From: Methanothrix sp.
GTDB lineage: Archaea; Halobacteriota; Methanosarcinia; Methanotrichales; Methanotrichaceae
Length of the DNA: 64,000 nt
Direction of reading: 5' to 3'
Assembly (NCBI GenBank): GCA_026394555.1
Contig: JAPKXZ010000074.1
Coordinates: forward strand, 1 to 64,000
Part shown: positions 1-9,415 of the stretch, piece after piece
Position numbering within the stretch: position 1 is the first letter of the stretch
Layout: every line of letters begins with the position of its first letter
The notes under the pieces: generated by a model
What the model was told of the DNA's origin: nothing
Database searches by the model: none
What the model saw: the letters and a program-made list of their open reading frames with translations, nothing else
Made by a program: the position numbers and the translations under genes

Positions 1-6
1 GCAAAA

Positions 7-660
7 ATGCCAGGAATAGTAGTCTTCCTAGGACCAAGTCTCTCCCGGGATAAGGCGGAGAGGGTTTTAGAGGCTGACTATCGGCCACCGGCCAAACGGG
101 GCGACCTTTACTTGGCTGCCAGGGAAGGGGCAGAGATCATTCTGCTCATCGATGGCGTCTTCTTTCAGGAATGCTCTGTAGCTCACAAGGAGGTGATCTA
201 TGCCCTGGAAGCGGGGGCGAAGGTCTTGGGCGCCTCCAGCATGGGAGCCTTGCGCGCCTCGGAGCTGGACATTTACGGCATGGAAGGCATAGGCAAGATC
301 TATCAGGCTTACAAGAGCGGCCATCTGGTCTCGGATGACGAAGTGGCCCTCACCTTCGATCCATTCTCCTATGAGCCCAGTTCCGAGCCGCTGGTGAACA
401 TTCGCTTCAATTTGGATTTGGCCTGGCAGATGGGTGTAATTAGCGCTTCCTGCAAAGATCGGCTCTTTCATTTTGCACAGGCCCAGTACTTTCCCGATCG
501 AACCTATGAGCGCATGCTTTCTGATGCATCCGGCCTGGTGAAGGAAAAGGAGCTGCTGCGTTTTCGCGAATTTCTGGCCAAAGATAAACGCGACTTCAAG
601 ATGGAGGATGCGCTGCTGGCCCTGGAGCGGGTAAAGAGAATGGCGGATGAAGGTGATTAA
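7..660 (+). CDS. tfuA: TfuA-like protein, McrA-glycine thioamidation partner
   Basis: The 217-residue protein begins with a short strand and the GPSLSRDKAE segment and carries the GASSMGALRASEL stretch near residues 75-87, both typical of the TfuA family. In methanogens TfuA works with a YcaO enzyme to convert the conserved glycine of methyl-coenzyme M reductase subunit McrA to thioglycine; TfuA is thought to help deliver sulfur. A YcaO gene would be expected just upstream, which lies outside the window, so the pairing is inferred. The start at base 7 is the first ATG and length is normal for the family. It is followed by a roughly 100-base AT-rich gap before nadA, so the two genes probably have separate promoters. 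Confidence 0.85.
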   Translation: MPGIVVFLGPSLSRDKAERVLEADYRPPAKRGDLYLAAREGAEIILLIDGVFFQECSVAHKEVIYALEAGAKVLGASSMGALRASELDIYGMEGIGKIYQAYKSGHLVSDDEVALTFDPFSYEPSSEPLVNIRFNLDLAWQMGVISASCKDRLFHFAQAQYFPDRTYERMLSDASGLVKEKELLRFREFLAKDKRDFKMEDALLALERVKRMADEGD

Positions 661-766
661 TCAAATCTACATCTAAATCAATTTTGCTTTAATTGAGGCA
701 ATACTATTTAGTATATCTATTTAAAAAGATTGAAATAATAGTTTATCAGACAAGGGGGCCAATTCC

Positions 767-1669
767 ATGACGATGATACAAGATATTCTCGCTTTAAAAA
801 AGGAGCGCCAAGCGACCATTCTGGCCCATAACTACCAGATACCTGAGGTGCAGGATGTAGCCGACTTGGTTGGCGACTCCCTGGAGCTCTCCCGGGCGGC
901 TGCCCGTCTGGACGCAAAGGTCATTATCTTTTGCGGAGTGGACTTCATGGCGGAGACCGCGGCCATCCTCTCCCCGCAAAAGAAGGTCGTTCTGCCGGAG
1001 AAGGGTGCCTGGTGCCCCATGGCCCACATGATCACCCCCGAACAGCTTTGTGATCTCAAAATCATCCATCCGGAAGCTGCCGTGGTTTGCTACGTGAACT
1101 CCACAGCAGAGATAAAAGCGGAGAGCGATGTCTGCTGTACTTCTGCTAATGGCGTGCAGGTGGTAAACTCACTCTCCGAGAAGGAGGTCATCTTTGTACC
1201 GGATCGGAATCTGGCCGCCTACGTGGCCCGCCATACCGATAAGAAGATCATTCCCTGGAACGGCTACTGCTATGTGCACGATCACCTCACCGCAGAAGAG
1301 GTGCAGGCCGCTCGGGCGGAGCATCCACGAGCGGAAGTCCTGGTGCACCCGGAGTGCCGGCCAGAAGTCATCGATCAGGCCGATTTCACCTACAGCACAG
1401 CCGGAATGGGCAAACATGCCAAAGCCAGCTCTGCCAAGGAGTTTATCATCGGCACGGAGGTGGGCATGATCTACCGGCTGAAGAAAGAAAATCCGGAGAA
1501 GGAGTTCTATCCGCTCAGCAAGAATGCCATCTGCCAGAATATGAAGAAGACCGACCTCTCCAAGGTCTTGCGGGCGCTGCAAACCTTGCAGCCGCAGGTC
1601 ACGGTGCCAGAGGAGATCGCGGTGAAGGCGCGCTTGTCGATTGAGAGGATGCTGGCGGTCAAAATTTGA
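767..1669 (+). CDS. nadA: Quinolinate synthase
   Basis: NadA condenses iminoaspartate with dihydroxyacetone phosphate to quinolinate in de novo NAD synthesis and holds a [4Fe-4S] cluster. At 300 residues it has the usual length. The cysteines in the AWCPMAH, NGYC and ICQNMK segments fall at about residues 83, 168 and 256, the spacing of the three cluster ligands in this family. The family motifs CYVNSTAEIKA, CTSANGV and VHPEC are also present. The ATG at 767 follows a purine-rich site (AAGGGGG, 752-758). No nadB or nadC is adjacent. Confidence 0.96.
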   Translation: MTMIQDILALKKERQATILAHNYQIPEVQDVADLVGDSLELSRAAARLDAKVIIFCGVDFMAETAAILSPQKKVVLPEKGAWCPMAHMITPEQLCDLKIIHPEAAVVCYVNSTAEIKAESDVCCTSANGVQVVNSLSEKEVIFVPDRNLAAYVARHTDKKIIPWNGYCYVHDHLTAEEVQAARAEHPRAEVLVHPECRPEVIDQADFTYSTAGMGKHAKASSAKEFIIGTEVGMIYRLKKENPEKEFYPLSKNAICQNMKKTDLSKVLRALQTLQPQVTVPEEIAVKARLSIERMLAVKI

Positions 1670-1679
1670 CTAAAAATCA

Positions 1680-2105
1680 CTAAACATCAATCTTTATGCC
1701 GAAGAGCTTCTCGAATTTCTCATACTTGGCCCGGGCCCGATAGAGGTTTTGCCGGGTATAGGGCGCGCTCTGCTCATAGGCCAACATGTCTCTGATCTCG
1801 GCCTGGGTGAAGACCGTTTCTAGCTTCTCTTTGGCAATTGAGGATACACTCACTTTTTCCGTGCCTATCTCCAGATCATAGTCGCCTTGCCAGTTCCACT
1901 GCCGGTCATAACGCATCAGAATAAGGTGCTCATTCCTGCAATGAGCACAGACCAGCCAGTTCGATTCTGTAGAGTGATATGCCAGGCTCTCCAGATCCAG
2001 ATCACACTTGCTGCAAAATCCCACCATATTACAATCTAATGAGACCGGTTCCAGCCTTTTTCCTTCAAAAATGAGATTATGACTAGTCTCATCAAGTTGG
2101 TTCAT
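1680..2105 (-). CDS. Zinc-ribbon hypothetical protein downstream of dapB
   Basis: A 141-residue protein I do not recognise by name. Residues about 31-60 hold two CxxC pairs (FCSKC and CAHC), consistent with a zinc ribbon. The rest is charged, with a predicted helical C-terminus rich in Arg, Tyr and Lys. Its ATG overlaps the dapB stop in an ATGA arrangement, so it is probably translated with dapB at the end of the rps17e-dapA-dapB series. It converges with nadA, only about 10 bases away. A role in lysine synthesis cannot be inferred from position alone. Confidence 0.7.
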   Translation of the reverse strand: MNQLDETSHNLIFEGKRLEPVSLDCNMVGFCSKCDLDLESLAYHSTESNWLVCAHCRNEHLILMRYDRQWNWQGDYDLEIGTEKVSVSSIAKEKLETVFTQAEIRDMLAYEQSAPYTRQNLYRARAKYEKFEKLFGIKIDV

Positions 2106-2872
2106 CTTGACTTTAAGACGTCCGCCATGCTGTAAATTCCTGGCTCCTTACCGACTACCCACTCTGCCGCCCGCACGGCGCCGCTGGCAAATGCAGTTCT
2201 GCTGTGGGCCTGATGTTTTATCTCGAGGCGCTCGCCTGCTCCCGCCAGGAGCACAGTGTGATCTCCTACAATGTCTCCACCGCGTACGGCATGCACTCCA
2301 ATCTCTTTTCCTCGCGGCATGACGCCTTCCCGGCCATACACGACCTGCCTTTCGCCCAGTGCCATCTTTATGGCCTGCACTGTGGCCAGAGCCGTACCGC
2401 TGGGTGCATCTTTCTTCTGATTATGATGGGCTTCAATGATCTCGATGTCGTAGTCCTTGAGAGCCACCGCCGCATCGGCTACCAGCTTCCAGAATACATT
2501 TACGCCTAAGGAGAAGTTGGGCGTTATGACGGCAGCTACATGGCCTTCTATGGCTTTTTTCATCAAAGAATGCTGCTCTGTTGAAAAGCCCGTGGTTCCC
2601 ACCACAAGATCAATTCCAAGACTTGCAGCCGTGCATACGTTATTTACCGCCGCCTTGGCAATGGTAAAGTCGATGAGCACATCCGGTTTGCTCTCCCTTA
2701 AGACCGACTCCAGCGCCGCCGCGTCTTTGACGATGATGCCGCCTGGGAGAGCCGCTCCCGCCCCAACCGCATCCAATCCGGCCACAAGCTGCATGTCTTT
2801 TACCTTGGCCGCCTCCTGGATGACCAGAGTGCCCATGCGCCCCAGAGCACCGGTAATGGCTATGCGCGTCAT
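2102..2872 (-). CDS. dapB: 4-hydroxy-tetrahydrodipicolinate reductase
   Basis: DapB reduces the product of DapA to tetrahydrodipicolinate with NAD(P)H, in lysine/diaminopimelate synthesis. At 256 residues it has family length. The N-terminal Rossmann segment contains GALGRMG, and the catalytic stretch EAHHNQKKDAPSGTAL supplies the conserved histidines, lysine and PSGTA loop. The start codon overlaps the dapA stop (ATGA) and its own stop overlaps the next gene, so dapA, dapB and the zinc-ribbon gene form a tightly coupled unit. Confidence 0.97.
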   Translation of the reverse strand: MTRIAITGALGRMGTLVIQEAAKVKDMQLVAGLDAVGAGAALPGGIIVKDAAALESVLRESKPDVLIDFTIAKAAVNNVCTAASLGIDLVVGTTGFSTEQHSLMKKAIEGHVAAVITPNFSLGVNVFWKLVADAAVALKDYDIEIIEAHHNQKKDAPSGTALATVQAIKMALGERQVVYGREGVMPRGKEIGVHAVRGGDIVGDHTVLLAGAGERLEIKHQAHSRTAFASGAVRAAEWVVGKEPGIYSMADVLKSR

Positions 2873-3747
2873 GCTCTCTCGCCCAGCCTTTCCAGTATCT
2901 CCTTTAAGAAGAGCTCTTTCTCAGGAGCCATTGCTGCCAGAGGTAGACGCATTGGTCCGCCGGCCCGACCCAGATATTTTTGAGCAGTCTTCACAGGAAT
3001 CGGATTCGTTTCCAGGAACATGGCTCGCACCAGGGGGGCAAGCTCATAGTGCAGTGCTCTTGCTTTCTCGAAGTCGCCCTTCAAAATGGCGTCCACCATG
3101 GCCACTGTCTTTCTAGGAGCTACATTGGCCACCACGGAAACCACACCTTTGGCGCCCAGAGACATGGTAGGCAGGGTCAAATCATCATCTCCCGAGAGAA
3201 CGACAAAATCGCTGTCACGAGTCAGCTCTATGATCTGAGATTGCTGAGAGAGGCTCCCACTGGCCTCCTTTATGGCCACGATGTTCTTTACCTTGGACAG
3301 TTTCGCGACCAATTCCGGCTTGAGATCGATTCCGGTTCTCTTGGGAACATTATAGAGCACAATTGGGATGTCGCACTTCTCGGCGATCGTCCTGAAATGC
3401 TCGAACATACCCCGATCATTGGGCTTGTTGTAGTACGGCGTGATCAACAAAGCGGCATATGCACCGGCTTTAGCCGCATGGCGCGTCAGCTCCAAAGCCT
3501 CACGGGTATTGTTCGAGCCCGTGCCTGCAATAACCGGCACCTTGGAAGATTCCACGGCAATCTCCACTACCCTTTTATGCTCCTCAAAGGTTAATGTGGC
3601 CGACTCACCAGTTGTACCGCAGGGAACAATGCCAGATATGCCCGTTTTATTCAGGTACTCAATGTTCTTCCTCAGTCCCTCCTCATCCAGGCTCTCATCT
3701 TCTAAAAACGGCGTAATTAAAGCGGGAAACACGCCTTTAAGCAGCAT
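2869..3747 (-). CDS. dapA: 4-hydroxy-tetrahydrodipicolinate synthase
   Basis: DapA condenses pyruvate with aspartate semialdehyde, the first committed step to lysine. The 292-residue TIM-barrel protein shows the GTTGESATL loop, LYNVPKRTG with the catalytic tyrosine near residue 132, and VAIKEASG with the Schiff-base lysine near residue 160. Its start overlaps the end of rps17e by about 11 bases and its end overlaps dapB. The substrate-forming gene asd lies about 54 kb away on the same strand. Confidence 0.97.
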   Translation of the reverse strand: MLLKGVFPALITPFLEDESLDEEGLRKNIEYLNKTGISGIVPCGTTGESATLTFEEHKRVVEIAVESSKVPVIAGTGSNNTREALELTRHAAKAGAYAALLITPYYNKPNDRGMFEHFRTIAEKCDIPIVLYNVPKRTGIDLKPELVAKLSKVKNIVAIKEASGSLSQQSQIIELTRDSDFVVLSGDDDLTLPTMSLGAKGVVSVVANVAPRKTVAMVDAILKGDFEKARALHYELAPLVRAMFLETNPIPVKTAQKYLGRAGGPMRLPLAAMAPEKELFLKEILERLGERA

Positions 3748-3958
3748 CGATCTCGACCTCGCCTCGGCGAGTGCGTCTCTGCCGCATTACATTGGAAATA
3801 TATCCTGCCACACGATTTCGTATGGTCTTATTTTTGATGTCGGTGTACTCTGATACCACCAGTTTATTTTGTTCAAAGTCAGGGCTAAATGAGCTTTCGT
3901 AGGTTCTCAACAGATCCATCGCGAAATTCTTGATATAACTAGGTTTTACGCTTCCCAT
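3737..3958 (-). CDS. rps17e: 30S ribosomal protein S17e
   Basis: A small basic protein with the S17e signature (KPSYIKN near the N-terminus, then FEQNKLVV and RNRVAGYI). An in-frame ATG exists nine bases upstream, but the family begins MGxxxPSYIK, so I place the start at 3958, giving 73 residues. S17e is found in archaea and eukaryotes and not in bacteria, which supports the archaeal assignment. It is the first gene of the dapA-dapB series and overlaps the dapA start. Confidence 0.93.
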   Translation of the reverse strand: MGSVKPSYIKNFAMDLLRTYESSFSPDFEQNKLVVSEYTDIKNKTIRNRVAGYISNVMRQRRTRRGEVEIDAA

Positions 3959-4048
3959 AATCAACACTCCAGCTAGAGCAATTCGTTGAGCTTCCTTGCC
4001 CCACCAATTTATATCTTCCCGTCCCCCAGGTCCTTTCCAATCGCTTCT

Positions 4049-4858
4049 TTATCGCTTGCCGAAACGAAGTTCATGGCCACGGCAATTCGCCGCTGCCGCT
4101 GCCTGGTTGACCGGCCCCACGCCCTTTCCCACCCGCATGCTGCCGAGAAGCGCCCCTTCTACGAACCTCTTGGCCTGGCGGGCCGACCCTTTCAGGGTGA
4201 GGCCCTGGGCCAGAAATGATGTTAATGCGGCAGAGTAGGTGCATCCTACGCCATGGTTGCCCCCCGCCACCCTTCTCCCCGGCAAAAGGATGACCTCATC
4301 ACCTTCCATGAGGAGATCGGTGCAGTCCAAGTGTCCGCCCTTAACGATTACCGCTTTCGGCCCAAGCTCTAAGATCTCATGTGCGGCGAGGAGGGCACTG
4401 TCTCTATCGCGAACCTCTATTCCTGTCAGAGCCTGGGCCTCGAAGATATTGGGAGTTACTACCGTTGCCAGTGGAATGAGATATGCTTTTAGCGCCTCTA
4501 CCGCCTCAGGTCGAAGCAGCCTGCCGCCCGCTTCCGCCTCGATCACCGGGTCTAAGACGAAGGGGATACCTGTCATCCGCAGGTGCTGGGCCACCGCAGT
4601 CACAATCTTATCGGAGTGGAGCATGCCCGTTTTGGCAAAGGCAATGGAGAAATCATCGGTGATCGACCTCATCTGCGCCGTTACGATCTCGGGTTCCAGG
4701 CCATAGACCCGTTGCACTCCCAGGGTGTTTTGGGCCGTAATGGCGGTGACGGCGCAGGTTCCATGCAGTCCCAGGACAGAGAAGGTCTTAAGGTCCGCCT
4801 GGATGCCGGCCCCGCCCCCCGAGTCAGAGCCGCCTATGGTAAGCACGACTTGTGGCAT
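4049..4858 (-). CDS. thiD: Hydroxymethylpyrimidine (phosphate) kinase
   Basis: ThiD phosphorylates HMP and HMP-P for thiamine synthesis. The 269-residue ribokinase-fold protein has the family N-terminus with [16 protein letters not shown], an [10 protein letters not shown] stretch and the C-terminal [10 protein letters not shown] anion-hole motif (usual form GTGC or similar). In some archaea ThiD is fused to a ThiN domain; this one ends at normal ThiD length without it. Its ATG shares one base with the stop of the preceding helical-repeat gene (TAATG), suggesting coupling. Confidence 0.94.
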   Translation of the reverse strand: MPQVVLTIGGSDSGGGAGIQADLKTFSVLGLHGTCAVTAITAQNTLGVQRVYGLEPEIVTAQMRSITDDFSIAFAKTGMLHSDKIVTAVAQHLRMTGIPFVLDPVIEAEAGGRLLRPEAVEALKAYLIPLATVVTPNIFEAQALTGIEVRDRDSALLAAHEILELGPKAVIVKGGHLDCTDLLMEGDEVILLPGRRVAGGNHGVGCTYSAALTSFLAQGLTLKGSARQAKRFVEGALLGSMRVGKGVGPVNQAAAAANCRGHELRFGKR

Positions 4859-5409
4859 TACGAGATCTTCTTCTCGGCTGCTGCCGCCATTTCCGGCGGA
4901 AGCTTGTACTTTTGCGCGATCTTCAAAGCCTTGCGGTAGAGGCCAGCTTGCATATGCAGCTCATAGGACTTAGTGGCCGCTTGCAGCAGCATCTCTGGGG
5001 GAAGCTCAAATTCCTCGGCGATCTTTGCTGCGTTGTTGACTAGACCAAAGCTCATGCTCTTATTGAAACCTTGGACCGCCGCCTGCCGGACCAGATCCTG
5101 GGGAAGGCCATATTCCTTGGCATAATCGGCAGCCGCATGATAAAACTCGCTATCAATTTTTCGGTTGAATGACCGCTCGGCTGCTTCCAGGCGGAGATTC
5201 GCAGGAAGGTCGTACTTCCTGGCCAGATCGGCAGCCAAGGAGTAGTCGCCTTTCTTCATATTGGCATCGTAGGCTTTGCGGACAGCCTCCATTAGCAGAT
5301 CATTTGGCAAACCAAAGTCGGACTTGATCTTTGCCGCCTCCTGGTAGGCACCCAGGTTCATCTTTATGGTAAACTGCCTCGCAGCTTCGGCCAGACTACT
5401 ATCAGCCAT
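4858..5409 (-). CDS. Helical-repeat protein of unknown function
   Basis: A 183-residue protein made of about five degenerate repeats of 33-34 residues, each with the pattern A-x2-Y-x2-P/LP-x3-L-x-A-A, for example [26 protein letters not shown] and [13 protein letters not shown]. This periodicity points to an all-helical solenoid, possibly for protein-protein contacts. There is no signal peptide, membrane segment or cysteine motif. It sits directly upstream of thiD with a one-base overlap. I do not recognise a named family, and no link to thiamine synthesis is shown. Confidence 0.72.
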   Translation of the reverse strand: MADSSLAEAARQFTIKMNLGAYQEAAKIKSDFGLPNDLLMEAVRKAYDANMKKGDYSLAADLARKYDLPANLRLEAAERSFNRKIDSEFYHAAADYAKEYGLPQDLVRQAAVQGFNKSMSFGLVNNAAKIAEEFELPPEMLLQAATKSYELHMQAGLYRKALKIAQKYKLPPEMAAAAEKKIS

Positions 5410-5479
5410 AGAAATCCTCCCTAACGGTTATTAACAATATTATTACAATTACTATTATTGTCCCAGGAATAAGAACCTA

Positions 5480-5932
5480 TCAGTCCTCTATCCTCTCCCG
5501 GAGATTGGCTACAAAAGCATACTGGGTGGTGGTGGGAAGCTTTCGTCTTAGCTCCCTTACCTCTGCAAGATAGATTATTATCTGTTTTGTCTGGGCTTGC
5601 GGCCTAACTTTTCCTAAGACCTTGGCTACAAGCTCCACCTCCGGCTCGCCCTGCACCCGGGCGGCGCCGCTGCCGTAGTCGGGAGACATCTCAATTAGCA
5701 TGGGCAGTCGCAGGCGGCTCCAGAGAAATCTGGGCAGGCTCTCTGAGATCAGATTCAGTTCGGCCCTGTCCATGATGAAAAAAGTATTATCCTTTCCCTT
5801 GACGCCGGGCTTTTCCATGGTCAAAAGTTCGGTCAAATTGGTTCGCTTACTGGGCAGGTGCTGGTTCATGGTCTGAATGGTCTTGACCAGGATGTTCTTG
5901 TTCATCGCCGGTCCATCATCGGAAAATGCCAT
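5480..5932 (-). CDS. DUF61 / UPF0216 family protein
   Basis: The 150-residue protein carries the pattern of the archaeal UPF0216 (DUF61) family: an N-terminal NQHLPSKRTNLTELL segment, then a glycine-rich turn with FIMDRAEL, and LPRFLWSRLRLPMLIE in the middle. The function of the family is unknown. A second ATG at 5905 (MNKNILVK) is an alternative start; the purine-rich site just before 5932 is very close to that ATG, so the choice is open. It is transcribed away from the island beginning at 6 kb. Confidence 0.8.
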   Translation of the reverse strand: MAFSDDGPAMNKNILVKTIQTMNQHLPSKRTNLTELLTMEKPGVKGKDNTFFIMDRAELNLISESLPRFLWSRLRLPMLIEMSPDYGSGAARVQGEPEVELVAKVLGKVRPQAQTKQIIIYLAEVRELRRKLPTTTQYAFVANLRERIED

Positions 5933-6006
5933 TCCTTCCTGTTATGCTCTCTTGCGACTTAAAGGTAACCGTTATCGAGTATCTTTTGCGTCGCATTCAA
6001 ATTCAG

Positions 6007-6642
6007 CTATCTCCCCCATCTAACCATCTCTCGCAGGCCGTCTCTAAATACTCGAAAGCTTTTGGAATTATTTCTTTCCGGTTCCATGAATGCAGAAATA
6101 GTCTTTGCAGCCTCTATTTTGCGCAGACCGCCGGGAAAATAGCCTCTTTTATTGCTATTAAGCACACGCTCTAGCGCCTCCCATGTCCCGCCTTTTATTG
6201 AATCAGGATCATGATATTTCGATCTGCTTCCGAGAGTCTTAGGAACTTTAGGGTAAGCCTGATTGATTGCGCTTACATCTCCGAAGAACCACGCCTCCAG
6301 CTCCTCTACTGCGATCCTGTTCATAACCTGATATCTTGAGCAAATACTTGCTTTATCGGACATAGTACGGGTAATCAGCCCAGCATCTTTCGCTGCGTTC
6401 TCCAGTCGATCTTTGAGTGATTTGCAATTGCTCCGATCTTCATCGACCAAGACAACAATGCGCCAGTCGTTAGGCAACCGTTTGGCATAGGCCCGCATAA
6501 CCTGTGGTAGTTTTGAGAGCAGATCGTCTTTGCATTGATAAGGATGAATCTCAAAAGATGCGCTTGCACCCAAAATCTTCGGTACAAGATTGAGCAAAGC
6601 GGCTTCTGCAGAGAGCTCTTCCACTAAAAATACAATATGCAT
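6007..6642 (-). CDS. DUF4276-like protein, partner of AAA ATPase
   Basis: A soluble protein beginning MHIVFLVEELSAEAAL at my chosen start (the longer ORF to 6672 would overlap the ATPase gene). The early acidic VEELSAEA motif and the later VVLVDEDRS motif fit a TOPRIM-like fold as proposed for DUF4276 proteins. Such proteins are commonly encoded next to an AAA_21-type ATPase, exactly as here, where the gene follows the ATPase stop by a few bases. The arrangement resembles two-gene ATPase/TOPRIM defence systems such as PARIS (AriA/AriB) and OLD-type nucleases, but an effector activity is inferred only. Confidence 0.75.
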   Translation of the reverse strand: MHIVFLVEELSAEAALLNLVPKILGASASFEIHPYQCKDDLLSKLPQVMRAYAKRLPNDWRIVVLVDEDRSNCKSLKDRLENAAKDAGLITRTMSDKASICSRYQVMNRIAVEELEAWFFGDVSAINQAYPKVPKTLGSRSKYHDPDSIKGGTWEALERVLNSNKRGYFPGGLRKIEAAKTISAFMEPERNNSKSFRVFRDGLREMVRWGR

Positions 6643-6649
6643 GAGATCA

Positions 6650-7909
6650 TTACTCCGCTTGGTGTCTTGCAACCTGGCTTAATGACGGGCGCTTTGGGCC
6701 GCCTGATGCCGTCAAAGGGTCGCCTACCTCAAAGTGACCCTCCATCCAGAGGTAACCAAGCTGTGCGCCTTCATCCATGAACTCTTTGATGCCTTGCATA
6801 TCCGCAGCACGCCGCGCCTGCGTGTAACCCTGTTCATCTCTGTAGAGCACCCAAAGCTCCTCCGGCCGGAGACCATTTACAAAAAAAGGCGAATGGGTTG
6901 TGACCATAAGCTGAGTCCTGGCCGTGGCCTGTCTGCACTCTTCTGCCAGTTCCGGCAAGAGCCTGGGATGAAGCTGATTTTCCGGCTCTTCAATTCCTAT
7001 GAGCTGAGGCGGCTGTGGATCATAGAGCAAAGTCAAGTAGGCCAGCATTTTAAGGGTGCCGTCAGATGCGAATTTCGCTAGTATCGGCTGCTCAAAAGGA
7101 GCATCCTTAATCTGCAAGAGAAGCCGACCGTCAGGCATGAATTCTGACTCAACTTTCTCCAATCTTGGAACACGATGAGATAATGTATTCAAAATCTGGT
7201 TCAAACGGTCCTCATGCTGTTCTTTTAGATACTGAATTACATTAGGCAGGTTATCGCCGTTTGCCGATAGCCGCTCCTGAGGACCCGCCTCAGAGAATCC
7301 CCGCGTGCTATCTGCGGTAAGATATGAAAGATACCATCCGGTTATGAACTGGCGCAGAGCACTAACTCTTGGATTTTTGGCAAGCTGGCCCAATGCGTTG
7401 ACGGCAAGCATATCAGAAGAAGTCAGCATCTCATGAATCCTCTCGCCCATCTCTACCGGCTTTTCTCCGGCAATTACCTGTCCCTCTCCATTTTTAAAAT
7501 CGAGAAACTTAAAGGGTTTTCCTTGCTGTCTTCTCCTCCATTGCAGCCATTCCTCGGCTACATAAGGGCCGCTGATGCCTTCGTCAAGGGAGAGGTGATA
7601 GGTGATGAGGGGCATGTCGCTTCTCTCGCGGTACTTCAGCTCGATCTCAATAGGACCGCTGGAGCCCCGGGTGCGAAGCTCTTTGAACCGACCCCGTTTA
7701 TCCAGAGCTTTGCGCAGGCCCACTGAAAAACATTCTGAGAGGAAGGCAAAAACATCGAAGATGGTCGATTTTCCGCTGCCGTTAGGCCCAAGGAAGACCG
7801 TCAACGGGGTGATGCCTCTCAGCTCAAGGTTACGAAGGGCTCTATAGTTCTTTATTTTCAAATACTCGATTCTTGGAACCGATTGCTTCACGCGGTCTCC
7901 TTCAGTCAT
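6650..7909 (-). CDS. AAA family ATPase (AAA_21, RecF/OLD-like)
   Basis: A 419-residue ABC-type ATPase of the RecF/SMC-like class. The Walker A motif GPNGSGKST is at residues 41-49, the Walker [14 protein letters not shown] near 303-315, and a switch histidine in TTHSPF follows. Long insertions lie between them. It is the first gene of a two-gene unit with the DUF4276-like gene. The ATG overlaps the stop of a broken hsdR N-terminal reading frame, so the pair seems to have been inserted into, or left beside, a restriction gene. A decayed relative lies near 38.8-39.05 kb. A defence role is likely by context and unproven. Confidence 0.85.
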   Translation of the reverse strand: MTEGDRVKQSVPRIEYLKIKNYRALRNLELRGITPLTVFLGPNGSGKSTIFDVFAFLSECFSVGLRKALDKRGRFKELRTRGSSGPIEIELKYRERSDMPLITYHLSLDEGISGPYVAEEWLQWRRRQQGKPFKFLDFKNGEGQVIAGEKPVEMGERIHEMLTSSDMLAVNALGQLAKNPRVSALRQFITGWYLSYLTADSTRGFSEAGPQERLSANGDNLPNVIQYLKEQHEDRLNQILNTLSHRVPRLEKVESEFMPDGRLLLQIKDAPFEQPILAKFASDGTLKMLAYLTLLYDPQPPQLIGIEEPENQLHPRLLPELAEECRQATARTQLMVTTHSPFFVNGLRPEELWVLYRDEQGYTQARRAADMQGIKEFMDEGAQLGYLWMEGHFEVGDPLTASGGPKRPSLSQVARHQAE

Positions 7910-8098
7910 TTTTTGATCTCCGACGAATTTTTCGCATTATTTATAGTAATCTCACAGGAAATAAACTCTGGCAGTGGCCCGAGATAGAAGGCGTTGGGCT
8001 CGCCATGAGGCGATGTAGGGGCCGGGGGTGACAGTGTAGCCGAGGGAGGCGAGCCTGGAGAGTGCGGCTTCTTCTATATCGGATTCTGTGAGGGTCAA
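7906..8098 (-). pseudogene. hsdR: hsdR N-terminal remnant (type I restriction subunit)
   Basis: Reading the minus strand from a TTG at 8098 gives MTLTESDIEEAALSRLASLG followed by YTVTPGPYIA, which matches the start of type I restriction HsdR subunits. Near 8013 the match jumps by one frame to HGEPNAFYLGPLPEFIS and then runs to a stop at 7906-7908 that overlaps the ATPase ATG. Only about 60 of the roughly 1000 residues of a full HsdR remain. A ribosome-binding-like stretch (AAGGAT) precedes the TTG. Confidence 0.75.
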
Positions 8099-8188
8099 TA
8101 TAGATCCTTCTCAATATATATATTTATTTTGAGCGCGTCCCGCACGAGTACGGGCATGCGCGCGCGACCAGGCTAGTTTCGCTTCATT

Positions 8189-9373
8189 TTAAAACGTATT
8201 TATATATCGATAAATCAATCTATTTTTCTTGAGATTCAGACACCTGCGGGCCGCCTGGGCCACATTCTCTCGGTCTTCCTCCCGACAGTAGATGCCGAAG
8301 CGCCAGGTAGCCCGGTGCGCCCTTTCCAGGATGCTGACCAGAGGCGACACCTCCCGCAGGGGTCTCACCTCACCCTCGACGAGAGCCGGAAAGTTGCCCT
8401 CCGGCGTATCCGGAAGCGTGGGGTTGTCCACCAGAATGTAGTCTGCCTCTACTCCCGCCTCACGGGCAATCTCCTGGGCCAGCATCTTTTCGCTTACCTT
8501 GAGAACGGAAGGGTCCAGGCACTCCAGGCCGACGTAAACGGCGCGCTTAAAAATTCTCCGAGATTTGATGCGGGAAGCCATCTCAGCCGCATAGCCGCCC
8601 GACCTTTCCAGGGAGTTGAATAGCTGGATGTCGTCCATCTCTTTTACGGCTGGAGCACTGGCTCCGTCCTCAATCATGCGCCGGATTGCGGCGGAGATCA
8701 TGCACTCCGAGATGCGGCAGACATGATGATAATAAACGGATGGATGCATGAGCAGCCGGGAGATGAGCAAGGAAGTCGCCGCCTGCACGCCTCCTGCCTC
8801 CACCACCAGCTCTCCCTGGTGAAGGGTCATCTTCTGCAATAGACGCAATCGATCGATCACTCCGTAGGCTACGCCCGTGTAGTGAGCATCCCGGATCAGG
8901 TAGTCCATCCTATCCACATCTATCTCGCCGCTCACGATCTGCCCCAGACCGACCCCATTTATGGCGGCCTGGATATCGGAGGCCTTCAGGCCGTAATTGT
9001 CTAAAACCGCCCGAAGCTCACCCTTCTTCAGTAGATCAATGATGCTCTCGTGATCCTTGCGCAGGTATGGAGCAAGGGCTGACTCTGTGGCATGGGAGAG
9101 CGGCCCGTGGCCCACGTCGTGCAGAAGCGCTGCCGCGCCTACCAGCACCTTATCCTCTTCTGGCAGGCCGAGATGGTTCGCGAGAAGATCAGCCAGATGG
9201 TAGGCCCCCAGGCTGTGCTCGAAGCGAGTATGATTGGCACCGGGATAGACTAAGCTCGCCAGGCCGAGCTGCTTGATCCAGCGCAGCCGCTGCATCTGGG
9301 GTGTGTCCGCGATTTCCAGGGCCAGGCCCTCCAGCAAAACATAGCCGTGCACGGGGTCTCGGATCTCGGTCAT
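8189..9373 (-). CDS. HD-domain phosphohydrolase (dNTPase/SAMHD1-like)
   Basis: A 394-residue protein starting MTEIRDPVHGYVLLE with the order of motifs of the dGTPase/SAMHD1/YwfO class: QRLRWIKQLG, RFEHSLGAYHLA, the metal-binding LLHDVGHGPLSH, and EIDVDRMDYLIRDAHYTGVAYG. These supply the H, HD and D ligands. Such enzymes hydrolyse dNTPs to nucleosides and triphosphate. It lies between hsdR and hsdS remnants and 300 bases from a second, broken HD gene of the same class on the other strand, so a defence-related role is possible. Confidence 0.88.
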   Translation of the reverse strand: MTEIRDPVHGYVLLEGLALEIADTPQMQRLRWIKQLGLASLVYPGANHTRFEHSLGAYHLADLLANHLGLPEEDKVLVGAAALLHDVGHGPLSHATESALAPYLRKDHESIIDLLKKGELRAVLDNYGLKASDIQAAINGVGLGQIVSGEIDVDRMDYLIRDAHYTGVAYGVIDRLRLLQKMTLHQGELVVEAGGVQAATSLLISRLLMHPSVYYHHVCRISECMISAAIRRMIEDGASAPAVKEMDDIQLFNSLERSGGYAAEMASRIKSRRIFKRAVYVGLECLDPSVLKVSEKMLAQEIAREAGVEADYILVDNPTLPDTPEGNFPALVEGEVRPLREVSPLVSILERAHRATWRFGIYCREEDRENVAQAARRCLNLKKNRLIYRYINTF

Positions 9374-9415
9374 CGGGCTAAACCCTGGAGCCTCCTACAT
9401 TAAATATTGTTCTGG

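Noticed and set aside
2457-3116. Long plus-strand ORFs opposite dapA/dapB and similar long antisense ORFs opposite kdpB, trkA, thsA and asd
   Set aside because: They mirror the third-position pattern of the real genes and carry no family motifs.
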